DNA from: Pandoraea capi
Lineage (GTDB): Bacteria; Pseudomonadota; Gammaproteobacteria; Burkholderiales; Burkholderiaceae
Direction of reading: 5' to 3'
DNA length: 64,000 nt
Assembly (NCBI RefSeq): GCF_902459735.1
Contig: NZ_CABPRV010000012.1
Coordinates: 124,001-188,000 of the forward strand
The notes beneath the pieces are model-generated. The model saw only the letters and a list, made by a program, of their open reading frames with translations. It was not told the origin of the DNA and did no database searches. Numbering within the stretch: the first letter of the stretch is position 1; each line of letters opens with the position of its first letter. Shown piece after piece: positions 41,678-51,640 of the stretch. The position numbers and the translations under genes are program-made.

Positions 41678-42583
41678 ATGCAGGAACCATTCGAAGTGAT
41701 CATCGTGGGCGGCAGCTTTGCTGGCCTGTCTGCGGCGATGCAGTTGGCGCGTGCGCGTCGTCGTGTGCTGATGATCGACGCCCGTCTGCCTCGCAACCGC
41801 TTTGCACCGCATTCGCACGGTTTCTTTGGACTTGATGGGGTCTCGCCGTCGGAGATCGTCGCGACGGCGACAGCGCAGTTACTGAAGTATCCGACAGTGA
41901 CAGTGATCGAGGCCGAGGTGCGAAAGGTCTCCGGCGCGCTTGGGTGTTTCCGCGTTGCGCTGGCCGACGGCGCGCAGCGTGAAGCGAGTCGCCTGATTCT
42001 CGCAACTGGGGTGAGGGACGTGTTGCCGCCGATACCGGGGATTGAATCGCGATGGGGTGTCGGTGTGTTGCATTGTCCGTATTGTCACGGCTTCGAAGTG
42101 GCAGGCCGACGACTGGGCGTGCTGGCGACGCATTCATTGTCGGTGCATCAGGCGATGCTGATCCCTGATTGGGGGCCGACGACGTGGTTCACGCAAGGCA
42201 TCGTCGAACCCGATGCGCAAGAGGCGGCGCTGCTGACTGCGCGCGGTGTCGTTGTCGAGCGCACGCCGGTGGCCGAGCTGCTTGGCGAGGTGCCGCACAT
42301 CGAAGCGGTGCGCCTGGTCGATGGCCGCGTTGTGCCTGTCGACGCGTTATTCATCACCCCCCAATCCGCTATGGCGAACGATCTCTCCGTGCAACTCGGT
42401 TGTGCGATCGACGAAGGGCCGCTGGGCCCGTTGATTCGTGTGGGCGACTGGAAGGAGACCACTGTGCCGGGCGTCTTTGCCGCGGGCGATGCGTCGAACG
42501 CCATGACGAACGCCACGTTCGCGTCAGCGGCAGGCGTGGCGGCGGGCGTTGGTGCGCATCGATCCTTGATCTTTGGTCGCTGA
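41678..42583 (+). CDS. Thioredoxin-reductase-like FAD/NAD(P) oxidoreductase
   Basis: A 301-residue flavoprotein of the thioredoxin reductase fold. The FAD motif is VIIVGGSFAGLSAAMQLARA, the redox-active pair is in HCPYCHGFEVAG, and the C-terminal FAD motif is VPGVFAAGDASNAMTNATFA. The NAD(P)-binding glycine motif is weak: RLGVLATHSLS replaces GxGxxA. This is usual in the short TrxR-like group that lacks tight NADPH binding (thiol oxidases, gliotoxin/holomycin type or bacillithiol-type reductases). ATG 41678 is preferred for its spacing to GGGAGA (41665-41670); in-frame ATGs at 41663 and 41672 are alternatives. It converges with the exonuclease gene 17 bases away. Confidence 0.82.
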   Translation: MQEPFEVIIVGGSFAGLSAAMQLARARRRVLMIDARLPRNRFAPHSHGFFGLDGVSPSEIVATATAQLLKYPTVTVIEAEVRKVSGALGCFRVALADGAQREASRLILATGVRDVLPPIPGIESRWGVGVLHCPYCHGFEVAGRRLGVLATHSLSVHQAMLIPDWGPTTWFTQGIVEPDAQEAALLTARGVVVERTPVAELLGEVPHIEAVRLVDGRVVPVDALFITPQSAMANDLSVQLGCAIDEGPLGPLIRVGDWKETTVPGVFAAGDASNAMTNATFASAAGVAAGVGAHRSLIFGR

Positions 42584-42600
42584 ACTCGATCAAGCCCCGG

Positions 42601-43215
42601 TCAGGTGTCCTGTGCAAGCGATCTGAGCAGCGTCGGCACTTTGTCCTTGCTTGTGCTCTGCACGCGAGAGATGAGGGCGTGGTCCACTCGCTTCAGGCCG
42701 TAGGTGCGCGAGATGTCGTCGTGCATACGACGCCAGAGGTGGGTCGTCATTTCCGCATCGACCATGGCCCGGTGGGCACGGCCGGTCTTCGGGAGTGCGA
42801 GCAGATCCGCGAGGCTGGAGAGCCGGTGATTCGGTGCGTTCGGATAGAGGCGCCGCGCGGTCAGCATCGTGCAGGCGAACGCATGATCGGCGCGTGTGCC
42901 CAGCATGGCGAGTTCGGCTTGCCAGAAGCGTTTGTCGAACCCGGCATTGTGAGCGACGACCGGGCATCGACCGACGAACGCGGCCGCCTCGCGCATCACC
43001 TGCGCCACGGGCGGTGCCGACGCGATCATGTCGTTCGTGATGCCGGTCAGTGCTGCGACGTCCGACGGAATGCGCCGTCCGGCGTTCATCAGGCTCTGAT
43101 AACGGTCGACGATCTGCCCGTCGCGCAGGAGGATAACGGCGATTTCCGTTGCCCGGTCGCCTTGAGTGGGCGAGAGGCCGGTGGTTTCGAAGTCGAGGAT
43201 CGCTACTGTCTGCAT
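42601..43215 (-). CDS. DEDDh 3'-5' exonuclease (DnaQ-like)
   Basis: A 204-residue exonuclease with the Pol III epsilon fold. Exo I is ILDFETTG (D8, E10), Exo II is VVAHNAGFDKRF, and Exo III is GRAHRAMVDAEMT with the His of the DEDDh class. No polymerase or GIY-YIG domain is attached, so it is a stand-alone nuclease such as those acting in DNA or RNA turnover rather than the replicative proofreader. The open frame extends to 43251, but ATG 43215 gives the family N-terminus. It ends 17 bases from a convergent gene, with no terminator visible. Confidence 0.9.
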   Translation of the reverse strand: MQTVAILDFETTGLSPTQGDRATEIAVILLRDGQIVDRYQSLMNAGRRIPSDVAALTGITNDMIASAPPVAQVMREAAAFVGRCPVVAHNAGFDKRFWQAELAMLGTRADHAFACTMLTARRLYPNAPNHRLSSLADLLALPKTGRAHRAMVDAEMTTHLWRRMHDDISRTYGLKRVDHALISRVQSTSKDKVPTLLRSLAQDT

Positions 43216-43424
43216 GCCGCTTCTCAAGCGGGGCCGCCGCAATGGCGGCACCGTGGTTCAAGGTCGAAATTTGTTTGCGATTCTACAGCGCTTCTGCCGC
43301 CGGTCCGAACTTCGATGGCGCGGGCAAACTCCGCAGAAACTCCACGATTTGTCCATAGCGCCGAGCGCGACGGCATCTACCATCTCCCGGGATATTCGTC
43401 GACAACGGTAAATTCGCTCACGTA

Positions 43425-44291
43425 ATGAAAACCCTCAAAGTCCTGTCCCGTGTCACCGCTGCGTTGTTCTGTGCTGCATTTCTGTCCGATGCGTCGGCGT
43501 CCACCGTGCCCGTTGCCATGATTGCAGCTAGTCCTGTGAAGGCCGCGCCGGCGAATGTGCCTGCACACTGGACACCTCATGTTTCCGACACCTGGCAATG
43601 GCAGCTTCGGGGCAAGATCGATACGTCGTACGACGTGAAGATTTACGACGTCGACCTGTTCGATGTGGACCCGTCGACCATCGATGCGCTCAAGCGCGCG
43701 GGCCGCAAGGTCGTGTGCTACTTCTCTGCGGGAAGCTCGGAGGACTGGCGGCCGGATTTCCCGCAGTTCAAGGCGGCGGAGATGGGCAAGCGTCTTCACG
43801 AATGGAAGGGCGAGCGCTGGCTGGACATTCGCTCGGAGAACGTTCGGAGGATCGTTAAGCAGCGCCTGGACCGGGCGGCGGCGAAGGGGTGTGACGGTGT
43901 CGAGCCCGATAACGTCGACGGTTATGCGAACGACACGGGGTTTTCGCTGACGGCGCGCGATCAGCTCGACTTCAACACCTTCATTGCCAATGAAGCCCAT
44001 TGGCGAGAGCTCGCCGTCGGACTCAAGAACGACGTGGGCCAACTCGCCGCGCTTGAGCCGTGGTTCGATTTCGCCGTCAACGAGGAGTGCAACGGGCACA
44101 AGGAGTGCGAGGGCTATGCCGTCTTCACGGCGAAGAACAAGCCAGTGCTCAATGCGGAGTATTGGCTGCCGTATCGAACGCCGGCATTGCAACGCACGCT
44201 GTGCGACGCGGCGAGCCAGTCCAATTTGCGCACGCTGGTGCTGGCCAGGGAACTCGATAACAGCTATCGATTTAGTTGCGACGGCCGTTGA
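43425..44291 (+). CDS. Secreted GH114 family glycosidase (endo-alpha-1,4-polygalactosaminidase type)
   Basis: A 288-residue protein with an N-terminal signal peptide (LSRVTAALFCAAFLSDASAS) and a TIM-barrel domain of glycoside hydrolase family 114. Signatures are WQWQLRGKIDTSYDVKIYDV, VVCYFSAGSSEDWRPDFPQF, WLDIRSENV and GCDGVEPDNVDGYANDTGF, the last containing the acidic pair typical of the family. The enzyme type cuts alpha-1,4-linked galactosamine polymers, as found in exopolysaccharides of fungi and of Pel-like bacterial matrices. The gene is single, with a shared terminator at its end. Confidence 0.85.
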   Translation: MKTLKVLSRVTAALFCAAFLSDASASTVPVAMIAASPVKAAPANVPAHWTPHVSDTWQWQLRGKIDTSYDVKIYDVDLFDVDPSTIDALKRAGRKVVCYFSAGSSEDWRPDFPQFKAAEMGKRLHEWKGERWLDIRSENVRRIVKQRLDRAAAKGCDGVEPDNVDGYANDTGFSLTARDQLDFNTFIANEAHWRELAVGLKNDVGQLAALEPWFDFAVNEECNGHKECEGYAVFTAKNKPVLNAEYWLPYRTPALQRTLCDAASQSNLRTLVLARELDNSYRFSCDGR

Positions 44292-44316
44292 TGCATCTCT
44301 GTGATCAATAAAAAAA

Positions 44317-44350
44317 CGCCGCTAGCCATTGGCCAGCGGCGCTTTTTTTT
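44317..44350 (+). terminator. Bidirectional terminator between GH114 and acnB genes
   Basis: The stem CGCCGCT (44317-44323) / AGCGGCG (44335-44341) has inner pairing of CC with GG. It is preceded by a run of As on one side and followed by eight Ts on the other, so it can terminate both convergent genes. Confidence 0.85.
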
Positions 44351-44395
44351 CATCAGGCTACGGCGTAACGATCACGCCGCAGTCCGACAGCACAC

Positions 44396-46981
44396 TTAGA
44401 TCTGCACCGTGTCGGCGACTTCCTTGAAGTCTTCGATCTGGTCGAAGTTCATGTACTTGTAGATCTTGTCGCCGTTGCTGGCGAGCACACCCATGTCGGC
44501 CATGTACTCTTCCTTGGTCGGGATCTTGCCCAGACGCGAGCAGATCGCTGCCAGTTCCGCCGAGCCGAGGTACACGTTCGTGTTCTTGCCCAGACGGTTC
44601 GGGAAGTTACGGGTCGACGTCGACATGACCGTGGCGCCCTCGCGCACTTGTGCCTGGTTACCCATGCACAGCGAGCAGCCCGGCATTTCGGTGCGGGCAC
44701 CGGCCGTGCCGAACACGCCGTAGTGACCTTCTTCCGTCAGTTGCTTCTGGTCCATCTTGGTCGGCGGCGCGACCCACAGCTTGACCGGAATGTCGCGCTT
44801 GCCTTCGAGCAGCTTGGACGCAGCACGGAAGTGACCGATGTTTGTCATGCACGAACCGATGAACACTTCGTCGATCGTGGCGCCGGCAACGTCGGAGAGC
44901 GTCTTCACGTCGTCCGGGTCGTTCGGGCAGGCAACGATCGGCTCATGGATGTCCGCCAGATCGATTTCGATGACAGCGGCGTACTCGGCGTCGGCATCCG
45001 GCGACAGCAGTTGCGGGTCGGCCAGCCATTGCTCCATCGCCGCGATACGGCGTTGCAGGCTGCGCGGATCCTGATAACCCTGCGCAATCATCCACTTGAG
45101 CAGCGTGACGTTGCTGTTCAGGTACTCGATGATCGGGTCCTTGTTCAGGTGCACCGTGCAACCGGCAGCCGAACGCTCGGCGGAGGCATCCGACAGTTCG
45201 AAGGCTTGCTCGACCTTCAGGTCGGGCAGGCCTTCGATTTCCAGAATGCGGCCCGAGAAGATGTTCTTCTTGCCTTGCTTGGCGACCGTCAGCATGCCTT
45301 GCTTGATGGCGTACAGCGGGATCGCGTTGACGAGGTCACGCAGCGTGACGCCCGGCTGCATCTTGCCCTTGAAGCGGACCAGCACCGATTCCGGCATGTC
45401 CAGCGGCATCGTGCCGGTGGCGGCGGCGAAGGCGACCAGACCCGAACCTGCCGGGAAGCTGATGCCGATCGGGAAGCGGGTGTGCGAGTCGCCGCCGGTG
45501 CCCACGGTGTCGGGCAGCAGCATGCGGTTCAGCCACGAGTGGATCACGCCGTCGCCCGGACGCAGGGCGATGCCGCCGCGGTTGCTGATGAAGTTCGGCA
45601 GCGTCTGGTGCGTCTTCACGTCCACCGGCTTCGGATAAGCGGCGGTGTGGCAGAACGACTGCATGACGAGGTCGGCCGAGAAGCCGAGGCAGGCCAGATC
45701 CTTGAGTTCGTCGCGGGTCATCGGGCCGGTGGTGTCCTGCGAGCCGACCGAGGTCATCTTCGGTTCGCAGTACGTGCCAGGGCGAATGCCCTGACCTTCC
45801 GGCAGACCGCAGGCGCGACCGACCATCTTCTGTGCCAGCGAGAAGCCACGGCCGTTGTCGGCCGGTTGCTGCGGCAGGCGGAACAGCGTCGAGGGGGCGA
45901 GGCCGAGGGCTTCGCGTGCCTTGGACGTCAGGCCACGACCGATGATCAGCGGAATACGGCCGCCAGCGCGCACTTCGTCGAACAGCACGTCGGACTTGAC
46001 CTGGAATTCGGCGATCACGGCGCCGTTCTTCAAGGCCTTGCCTTCGTACGGACGCAGTTCGACCACGTCACCCATTTCCATCTGCGACACGTCGAGTTCG
46101 ATCGGCAGGGCGCCGGCGTCTTCCATCGTGTTGTAGAAAATCGGAGCGATCTTGCTGCCCAGACACACGCCGCCGAAGCGCTTGTTCGGAATGAAGGGGA
46201 TGTCTTCGCCCGTGAACCACAGCACCGAGTTGGTGGCCGACTTGCGCGACGAACCCGTGCCGACCACGTCGCCGACGTAGGCGACCAGATGGCCCTTTTC
46301 CTTGAGCGATTCGATGAACTTGATCGGGCCGCGCTTGCCGTCTTCTTCCGGCGTGATGCCGGGACGCGCGTTCTTGAGCATGGCCAGCGCGTGCATGGGG
46401 ATGTCCGGGCGGGTCGTGGCGTCCGGTGCCGGCGACAGATCGTCGGTGTTGGTTTCGCCCGTGACCTTGAACACGGTGATGGTCAGGCTTTCCGGCACTT
46501 CCGGACGGCTCGTGAACCATTCGGCGTCCGCCCAGCTTTGCAGCACGGCCTTCGCGTTGGCGTTGCCCTTGTCGGCGAGTTCCTTGACGTCATGGAACTG
46601 GTCGAACATCAGCAGGGTTTTCTTGAGCGCATCGGCCGCGACGGCGCCGACTTCGGCGTCCGGCAGCAGTTCGATCAGCGGCGCGATGTTGTAACCGCCC
46701 AGCATCGTGCCGAGCAGTTCGGTGGCGCGTGCACGCGAGATCAGCGCGCAAGCCGTTTCGCCCTTGGCGACGGCGGCCAGGAAACCGGCCTTCACGCGGG
46801 CGGCTTCGTCCACGCCGGCGGGCACACGGTTCGTGATGAGGTCAAGCAGGGTTTGTTCTTCGCCGGCCGGCGGATTCGTCAGCAACTCGACCAGTTCGGC
46901 GGTCTGCTGGGCCGTCAGCGGCAGGGGCGGGATACCAAGCGCGGCGCGAGCGGCCACGTGAGCACGATAGTTTTCAAGCAT
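44396..46981 (-). CDS. acnB: Aconitate hydratase B / 2-methylisocitrate dehydratase
   Basis: An 861-residue AcnB, the normal length. It begins with the HEAT-like domain ([20 protein letters not shown]) that is unique to AcnB. The swivel domain follows, then the catalytic domains with the FeS cysteines ([32 protein letters not shown]). It interconverts citrate and isocitrate in the TCA cycle and can act on 2-methyl-cis-aconitate from propionate. The gene stands alone; a perfect 14-bp palindrome 116-129 bases upstream may be a regulator site. Confidence 0.97.
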   Translation of the reverse strand: MLENYRAHVAARAALGIPPLPLTAQQTAELVELLTNPPAGEEQTLLDLITNRVPAGVDEAARVKAGFLAAVAKGETACALISRARATELLGTMLGGYNIAPLIELLPDAEVGAVAADALKKTLLMFDQFHDVKELADKGNANAKAVLQSWADAEWFTSRPEVPESLTITVFKVTGETNTDDLSPAPDATTRPDIPMHALAMLKNARPGITPEEDGKRGPIKFIESLKEKGHLVAYVGDVVGTGSSRKSATNSVLWFTGEDIPFIPNKRFGGVCLGSKIAPIFYNTMEDAGALPIELDVSQMEMGDVVELRPYEGKALKNGAVIAEFQVKSDVLFDEVRAGGRIPLIIGRGLTSKAREALGLAPSTLFRLPQQPADNGRGFSLAQKMVGRACGLPEGQGIRPGTYCEPKMTSVGSQDTTGPMTRDELKDLACLGFSADLVMQSFCHTAAYPKPVDVKTHQTLPNFISNRGGIALRPGDGVIHSWLNRMLLPDTVGTGGDSHTRFPIGISFPAGSGLVAFAAATGTMPLDMPESVLVRFKGKMQPGVTLRDLVNAIPLYAIKQGMLTVAKQGKKNIFSGRILEIEGLPDLKVEQAFELSDASAERSAAGCTVHLNKDPIIEYLNSNVTLLKWMIAQGYQDPRSLQRRIAAMEQWLADPQLLSPDADAEYAAVIEIDLADIHEPIVACPNDPDDVKTLSDVAGATIDEVFIGSCMTNIGHFRAASKLLEGKRDIPVKLWVAPPTKMDQKQLTEEGHYGVFGTAGARTEMPGCSLCMGNQAQVREGATVMSTSTRNFPNRLGKNTNVYLGSAELAAICSRLGKIPTKEEYMADMGVLASNGDKIYKYMNFDQIEDFKEVADTVQI

Positions 46982-47096
46982 GAGGAGACCTGCTGATGTT
47001 GCGTTTCGGGGGAGGTTTTGAGGCCTCCAAGGCTCGTTCCAGTACTGCTTTTGGCGAGATTTTAGTCCCTATGGCAGGTAAGGTCAAATGTCTTAT

Positions 47097-47110
47097 GTCT
47101 TATATAAGAC
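47097..47110. promoter_or_regulatory. 14-bp perfect palindrome upstream of acnB
   Basis: GTCTTATATAAGAC at 47097-47110 is a perfect palindrome. An extra copy of the left arm, GTCTTAT, occurs at about 47090-47096. It lies in an AT-rich part of the 232-base gap between acnB (start 46981) and the AraC gene (end 47214). Size and AT-rich centre resemble GntR/FCD-type operators of central carbon genes. The regulator is not in this window. Confidence 0.55.
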
Positions 47111-47213
47111 TTAAAAGCGACAAGGCGGTCGATGCGGTATCGGGCGACGGCATGCGGTGCTGGTGAGCCGGGTTGCCGGTTCGGGCGCAGCGCCTATCGG
47201 TTAAGCGGCGAAT

Positions 47214-47999
47214 TCAGGCGAAATACTGACCGGGCGTGCGCCCGAGCGACTTGCGGAACATTTCGATGAAGCCGGTCGTGCTCTCGTAGCCGAGTTCGTT
47301 GGCCACCGCCGAGACCGCGCGGCCTTCGGCCAGTCGGTAGAGCGCTTCCTGCAGGCGGACATGTCGCCGCCATTCGTCGAATGTGAGGTTGAGTTCGCGC
47401 GTGAACAGGCGCGACAGCGTGCGGGCGCTCGCCCCGACATGATCGCCCCATTCCTGCAAGGTGCGATTGTCCGACGGCTCGCGCAGAAACTCGGTGCACA
47501 GTCGCGCGAGGCGGCGCTCGCGGGGAATCTCCAGCGAAAGCGGCATTTCGTCGATGAATTCGAGTTCGTCGCGAATGATCTCGAAGAACTTGTCGACGTG
47601 GCGTTTGCGCAGCAACGGTTCTTCGGTGGAAGCGGCGCGCAGGATCAGTTCGCGCATGAGGTTCGAGACGACCAGCGGTTCGCACGTCTTGGGCAGATCG
47701 GCGACCGCGTGCGGAGAGATCAGCAGATTATGCATGCCGAACGAGGCCCGCCCCCGCACAGCGTGCAAGGTCATCGGCGGAATCCAGACGGCGCGCTGCG
47801 GGGGCACGACCCACGTGCCGCGCGGGGTGTCGACGCACATGATGCCGTCGCCGCCGAAGAGCACCTGACCGTAGGGATGCACGTGCGGCTCGACGCCGCC
47901 GCCTGACGGGAACTCGAACGCGAGCCCCACCATGGGGGCTGGCGAGATGCGGGACTCGAAGAACTCGACATCCTGCGCGGTAATGATCCGGGTCTGCAT
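47214..47999 (-). CDS. AraC-family regulator with cupin sensor domain
   Basis: A 261-residue regulator. The N-terminal half is a cupin (GGGVEPHVHPYGQVLFGGDG, GTWVVPPQRAVWIPPMTLH). The C-terminal ~100 residues hold the double HTH (EWGDHVGASARTLSRLFTRE; VANELGYESTTGFIEMFRKS). This is the AraC type that controls nearby transporter or catabolic genes. ATG 47999 begins the recognisable domain; ATG 48011, ATG 48041 and TTG 48059 are in-frame alternatives. The MHS transporter gene upstream on the same strand may be its target, but a 247-base gap separates them. Confidence 0.88.
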   Translation of the reverse strand: MQTRIITAQDVEFFESRISPAPMVGLAFEFPSGGGVEPHVHPYGQVLFGGDGIMCVDTPRGTWVVPPQRAVWIPPMTLHAVRGRASFGMHNLLISPHAVADLPKTCEPLVVSNLMRELILRAASTEEPLLRKRHVDKFFEIIRDELEFIDEMPLSLEIPRERRLARLCTEFLREPSDNRTLQEWGDHVGASARTLSRLFTRELNLTFDEWRRHVRLQEALYRLAEGRAVSAVANELGYESTTGFIEMFRKSLGRTPGQYFA

Positions 48000-48096
48000 G
48001 ACTTGCCCCATGGCCGAAAGGGAGAGAGATGCCCGTTTCATTTTTTCTCGAACCCTCAACGCTGGACATGGGGGTAAACATGGGGATGGCGGGGTG

Positions 48097-48116
48097 AAGC
48101 GAGGTCAAGCGAGGTC
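48097..48116. repeat. Tandem decamer
   Basis: AAGCGAGGTC occurs twice in tandem at 48097-48116 and is followed by a degenerate third unit. It lies in the intergenic region between the AraC and MHS genes, which otherwise shows no gene. Meaning unknown. Confidence 0.5.
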
Positions 48117-48245
48117 AAGCAGGGTGACGCGAGATAAAGCACGCAACGCGGGAAATGGCGAGTTTATGCAAATGGCGAATCAGGGCCAGGTCAGGTGAGA
48201 CGGGCGGTCCCGCGCCGGCGGGCCGCCCGGTGAGTCGTTGCGGGC

Positions 48246-49547
48246 CTATTCGAGCGGCTGGCCGCGGGTTTCGGGCATGCGCAATACTGCTACGACCGTG
48301 AGCAGGTTGAGCGCGATCAGGTAGGCGGCGAACCATCCCAGATGGCCGTGATCCGCGAGCCAGTTTTGCAGATAGGGGGCTGTGCCGCCAAAGATCGCCA
48401 CCGTCAGCGAGTAGGGGATGGCTACGCCCGTGGCGCGAATGCGCGTTGGGAACAGCTCGGCGTAGACGGCCGGGGCGATGGCGGTCCATGCGGCGAGCAC
48501 GACCAGCCCGCCGCAGATGGCAAGCGTCAACCGGGCAAACGAGTTATCGATGAGCAGCAGCAACGGCACGATGACGAGCGCCGAGCCCCCCGCGCCCAGC
48601 AACAGGTTGGGCTTGCGGCCGATGCGGTCCGAGAGCGCCCCCCACAGCGGTTGTACCGCCATATAGACCAGACACCCGATGGTGAGCGCCCACAACCCCT
48701 GCCGGGCGTCGACTCCCTTGAAATGGGTGCCGAACGTGATCGCCCCCGACATCCAGGTATTGAACGTGAGCGTGGGCCCGGCGGTCAGCGCAATGATCCG
48801 CAGCACCGACGTGCGGTGTTCCCAGATGGCCTGCACCATCGTTTGCTCGTGCGTGCCCGAGCGCGCGTCATGTTGTTCCTGCTCGAAGGCCGACGTCTCC
48901 TTGAGTCTGCCTCGCAGGAAGAGCGCATACACGCCGAGCGCCGCGCCGAAGAAGAACGGGATCCGCCAGCCGTAGCGGGTCATCTCGTCTGCGGAAAAGA
49001 CTTCCGTGAGGATGAGTCCGACCGCAGTGGCCAGCAGCGAGCCGCCGGTAATCGCAATGAACATGCTGCTCGACCAGAGTCCCCGACGTTGGACGGGGGC
49101 GCTTTCCACGAGGAACGTGAACGAAGCGCCGATTTCGCCGCCCAGGCCGAAGCCTTGCAGCAGACGGCCGAAAACGAGCAGGGCGGGCGCCATGACGCCG
49201 ATCGACGCGTACGTGGGCGCGACGGCGATCACGAGACAGCCGGCGGCCGTCACGGCCATCGAGGCGACCATGGCGAGGCGTCGTCCCCGGCGATCCGACA
49301 GCCAGCCGAAATAAATGCCGCCGATCGGGCGCAGCAGAAAGCCGACGGCGAAGACGGCCAGTGTCGAGAGGAAGGCGGCGGTCGGGTCCTCCGCGTGGAA
49401 GAACTGGGTCGAGAAGTAGCGGGAAAAGAGCACGAACGACGCAAAGTCGTACCACTCCAGCGCGTTGCCGATACCCGCGCCCAGAATGACCGATTTCGCG
49501 GGCGACGCACGTTCGTTGTGCGGCACGGCTCGCAGGGTCGCATCCAT
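48246..49547 (-). CDS. MHS-family MFS transporter
   Basis: A 433-residue, 12-helix transporter of the metabolite:H+ symporter family. The signature NALEWYDFASFVLFSRYFST is in helix 1, FGWLSDRRGRRLAMVASM in loop 2-3, and GALSDRIGRKPNLLLGAG in loop 8-9. The family carries organic acids and osmolytes such as alpha-ketoglutarate, proline/betaine and shikimate. It is divergent from the flavoprotein/FeS/CCG operon at 49857, with 309 bases between; that gap contains no convincing gene, only the ribosome-binding site and presumably both promoters. A link in function to that operon is possible but not shown. Confidence 0.88.
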   Translation of the reverse strand: MDATLRAVPHNERASPAKSVILGAGIGNALEWYDFASFVLFSRYFSTQFFHAEDPTAAFLSTLAVFAVGFLLRPIGGIYFGWLSDRRGRRLAMVASMAVTAAGCLVIAVAPTYASIGVMAPALLVFGRLLQGFGLGGEIGASFTFLVESAPVQRRGLWSSSMFIAITGGSLLATAVGLILTEVFSADEMTRYGWRIPFFFGAALGVYALFLRGRLKETSAFEQEQHDARSGTHEQTMVQAIWEHRTSVLRIIALTAGPTLTFNTWMSGAITFGTHFKGVDARQGLWALTIGCLVYMAVQPLWGALSDRIGRKPNLLLGAGGSALVIVPLLLLIDNSFARLTLAICGGLVVLAAWTAIAPAVYAELFPTRIRATGVAIPYSLTVAIFGGTAPYLQNWLADHGHLGWFAAYLIALNLLTVVAVLRMPETRGQPLE

Positions 49548-49856
49548 GGTGTTGTCTCCTGTTGGCTGATCGTTGTCGTAGGGGATTGAAGGCCCACCTC
49601 AACGTACCGCTTCCCGGGCATGGCGGACACCGCTGCCGGGACAACACATATCGCAAAGCGGACAAAACCAACGCTTTCGATGCTTCCCGTCCTCCTGCAC
49701 TTCAAGCACATCCAGCGCTTCAATCGCTTCAACCGCCGCCGTCACCTTGGCCGGATTGGTGGACCGCGTGTCCCGATGGCTGCATTGCCCCAGCGCGCGG
49801 CTGCCGACAATGAAGGTATTGCGGTTCACTACCAGCCCAAGGAGGGCGCTGCTCCG

Positions 49857-51608
49857 ATGAGAGTGATCGAGTGCGATGTCGTGGTTGTGGGCGGGGGAGG
49901 CGCCGGCACCTATGCGGCGCTGCGTCTGCACGCCCTGGGTCTGAAGCCAATGCTGATCTCCAAAGGGCTCGTAGGCAAGAGCGGCGCGTCGATCATGGCC
50001 GGCGCCGTGATCGTCGGCTCGAAGATGCTGGGCGGTACCGAGGAGAACGCGGCCAGCTCGCTCGAATTCTTTGCCAAGTACTACAGTCACTTTCTCGTCG
50101 ATCAGTCTTATCTGGCGGCGGCGGGGCAGTGGATCGAGAACACGTTCTATCCGGAGATGGAGTCGCTCGGCTTGCTGTTCTCGCGCGACGACAACGGCAA
50201 TATCGCCATGAGCCATTCGCCGGTGCGGTGGGCCGTTGCGCCCATGCAGGGGCAGACCGGCATTCTGCTCATGGATATCCGGCGCAAGCAGTTGCAGGCG
50301 CTGGGCATTCCGATTCATGAAGAGTGCGTGGTCACCTCGCTGCTACGCAATGCGAATGGCGACGTTTGCGGGCTGGTGGCCCTCGACTACGTGCGTGGCG
50401 AGTTGTTCGCCGTGCAGGCCAAGGCCGTCGTCATGGCGACGGGGCATGCCGACCGGCTGGTGCGTCGCTCGACCGGCACGCGCGAGCAGACCGGCGACGG
50501 CATTGCGCTGGCGCTGCGCGCCGGCGCCGAGATGACCAATCTGGAGATGCAGTTCTGGCACATCAGCGACTTTGCGAATCCGCCGACGTGGCAGCGTCTG
50601 CACATCTATCCGAATCCGCTGGTGGGCACCGATCAGAGTTCGCGCGTGTACAACGCGCAGGGCGAGTGCTTTTTCGAACAGTCGCGCGATGCGCCGGCCG
50701 CGCTCGCCCCCTACACGCTTCAGGTCAAGCGGCTCACGCAACAGGTGCTGGCAGGAAAGGCGCGCTTTAGCGGCGGGTATTTCACGTCGTACAGCCACGT
50801 CGATGCCGATGTGCTGCGGCGCTATCAATATGCAGGCTCGGCGTTCGAGAAGCTGGGGCTCGACATCACGCGAGACAAGGTTGAAGCACGCACGACCATG
50901 CACTACCGGCAAGGCGGGATCGAGTCCGATCCGCACTCAATGCGCACGAGCGTTGCGGGGTTGTGGGTGGCCGGAGGCGTGGGGGCGCATGTCACTGGCA
51001 GTCTGGCCGTCGCGATCTACGACGGGGGGCTCGCCGCAGAGTCGGTCGCCGGCAATCTGCCGACCGGACACCGTCACGACGAATTCACTGCGCAGCAAAT
51101 CCGCGACGAGGCGCACCGGGTGGAGGGACTTCGGGTCGGGGCCAGCGCAGGCGGCAGCGCCGCACAGGCGGCGGGTCAACCGGGCATCGCGCCCATGCAC
51201 GTCAAGACGGCCATCTGGGACGTGATGGGCGAGGCGTACGGCCTCATCAAGAGCGGACAGACGATGCGCGACGGACTGGCGCAGCTCGATGCGCTTCGCA
51301 AGCGCGAGTTGCCGCGCATGACGCCGCCGAGTGCCTCGCGCTGCTTCAACACTGCGTGGCTCGACGCACTGGACGTGCACAACCTGATCGACGTCTGCGA
51401 CGTCACGCTGCGCAGCGCGCTGCGGCGCGAGGAGAGTCGCGGCAGCTTCTATCGCACCGACTTCCCTTACGTCGACAACACCGAGTGGCAGTGCAAGAAC
51501 ATCGTGGCGCGCGACGGCGCTGATTACCGGTTCCGCAAAGCGTCGTATCCGGCGGGCACGATTGCCCCCGACTTCGCGCGGCAGGAGTACTTCAGCGTGC
51601 CGTGGTGA
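49857..51608 (+). CDS. Flavoprotein subunit related to succinate dehydrogenase/fumarate reductase
   Basis: A 583-residue FAD-binding protein. The FAD motif is VVVVGGGGAGTYAALRLHAL, and the C-terminal FAD site region is HYRQGGIESDP...GLWVAGGVGAHVTGSLAVAI. The layout is that of FrdA/SdhA, but key motifs differ. The fumarate-site segment usually read as HPT is QFWHISDF, and the conserved HGANRLGGNSL is replaced by HVTGSLAVAIYDGGL. So succinate or fumarate may not be the substrate. ATG 49857 follows AAGGAGGG; the upstream open frame to 49620 is not protein-like. Two FeS-protein genes follow at 32 and 9 bases and probably encode partner subunits. Confidence 0.8.
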   Translation: MRVIECDVVVVGGGGAGTYAALRLHALGLKPMLISKGLVGKSGASIMAGAVIVGSKMLGGTEENAASSLEFFAKYYSHFLVDQSYLAAAGQWIENTFYPEMESLGLLFSRDDNGNIAMSHSPVRWAVAPMQGQTGILLMDIRRKQLQALGIPIHEECVVTSLLRNANGDVCGLVALDYVRGELFAVQAKAVVMATGHADRLVRRSTGTREQTGDGIALALRAGAEMTNLEMQFWHISDFANPPTWQRLHIYPNPLVGTDQSSRVYNAQGECFFEQSRDAPAALAPYTLQVKRLTQQVLAGKARFSGGYFTSYSHVDADVLRRYQYAGSAFEKLGLDITRDKVEARTTMHYRQGGIESDPHSMRTSVAGLWVAGGVGAHVTGSLAVAIYDGGLAAESVAGNLPTGHRHDEFTAQQIRDEAHRVEGLRVGASAGGSAAQAAGQPGIAPMHVKTAIWDVMGEAYGLIKSGQTMRDGLAQLDALRKRELPRMTPPSASRCFNTAWLDALDVHNLIDVCDVTLRSALRREESRGSFYRTDFPYVDNTEWQCKNIVARDGADYRFRKASYPAGTIAPDFARQEYFSVPW

Positions 51609-51640
51609 GCCGGACCCAATCATTCTTACCGAGGGGACAC

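Noticed and set aside
44648-46996. A 782-codon open frame antisense to acnB
   Set aside because: It mirrors a highly conserved acnB gene and its product is rich in Arg, His and Gln with no domain. This is the usual result of strong third-position GC bias.
48097-48130. Tandem decamer as the start of a larger repeat array or CRISPR
   Set aside because: Only two exact copies and one degenerate copy exist, with no spacers.
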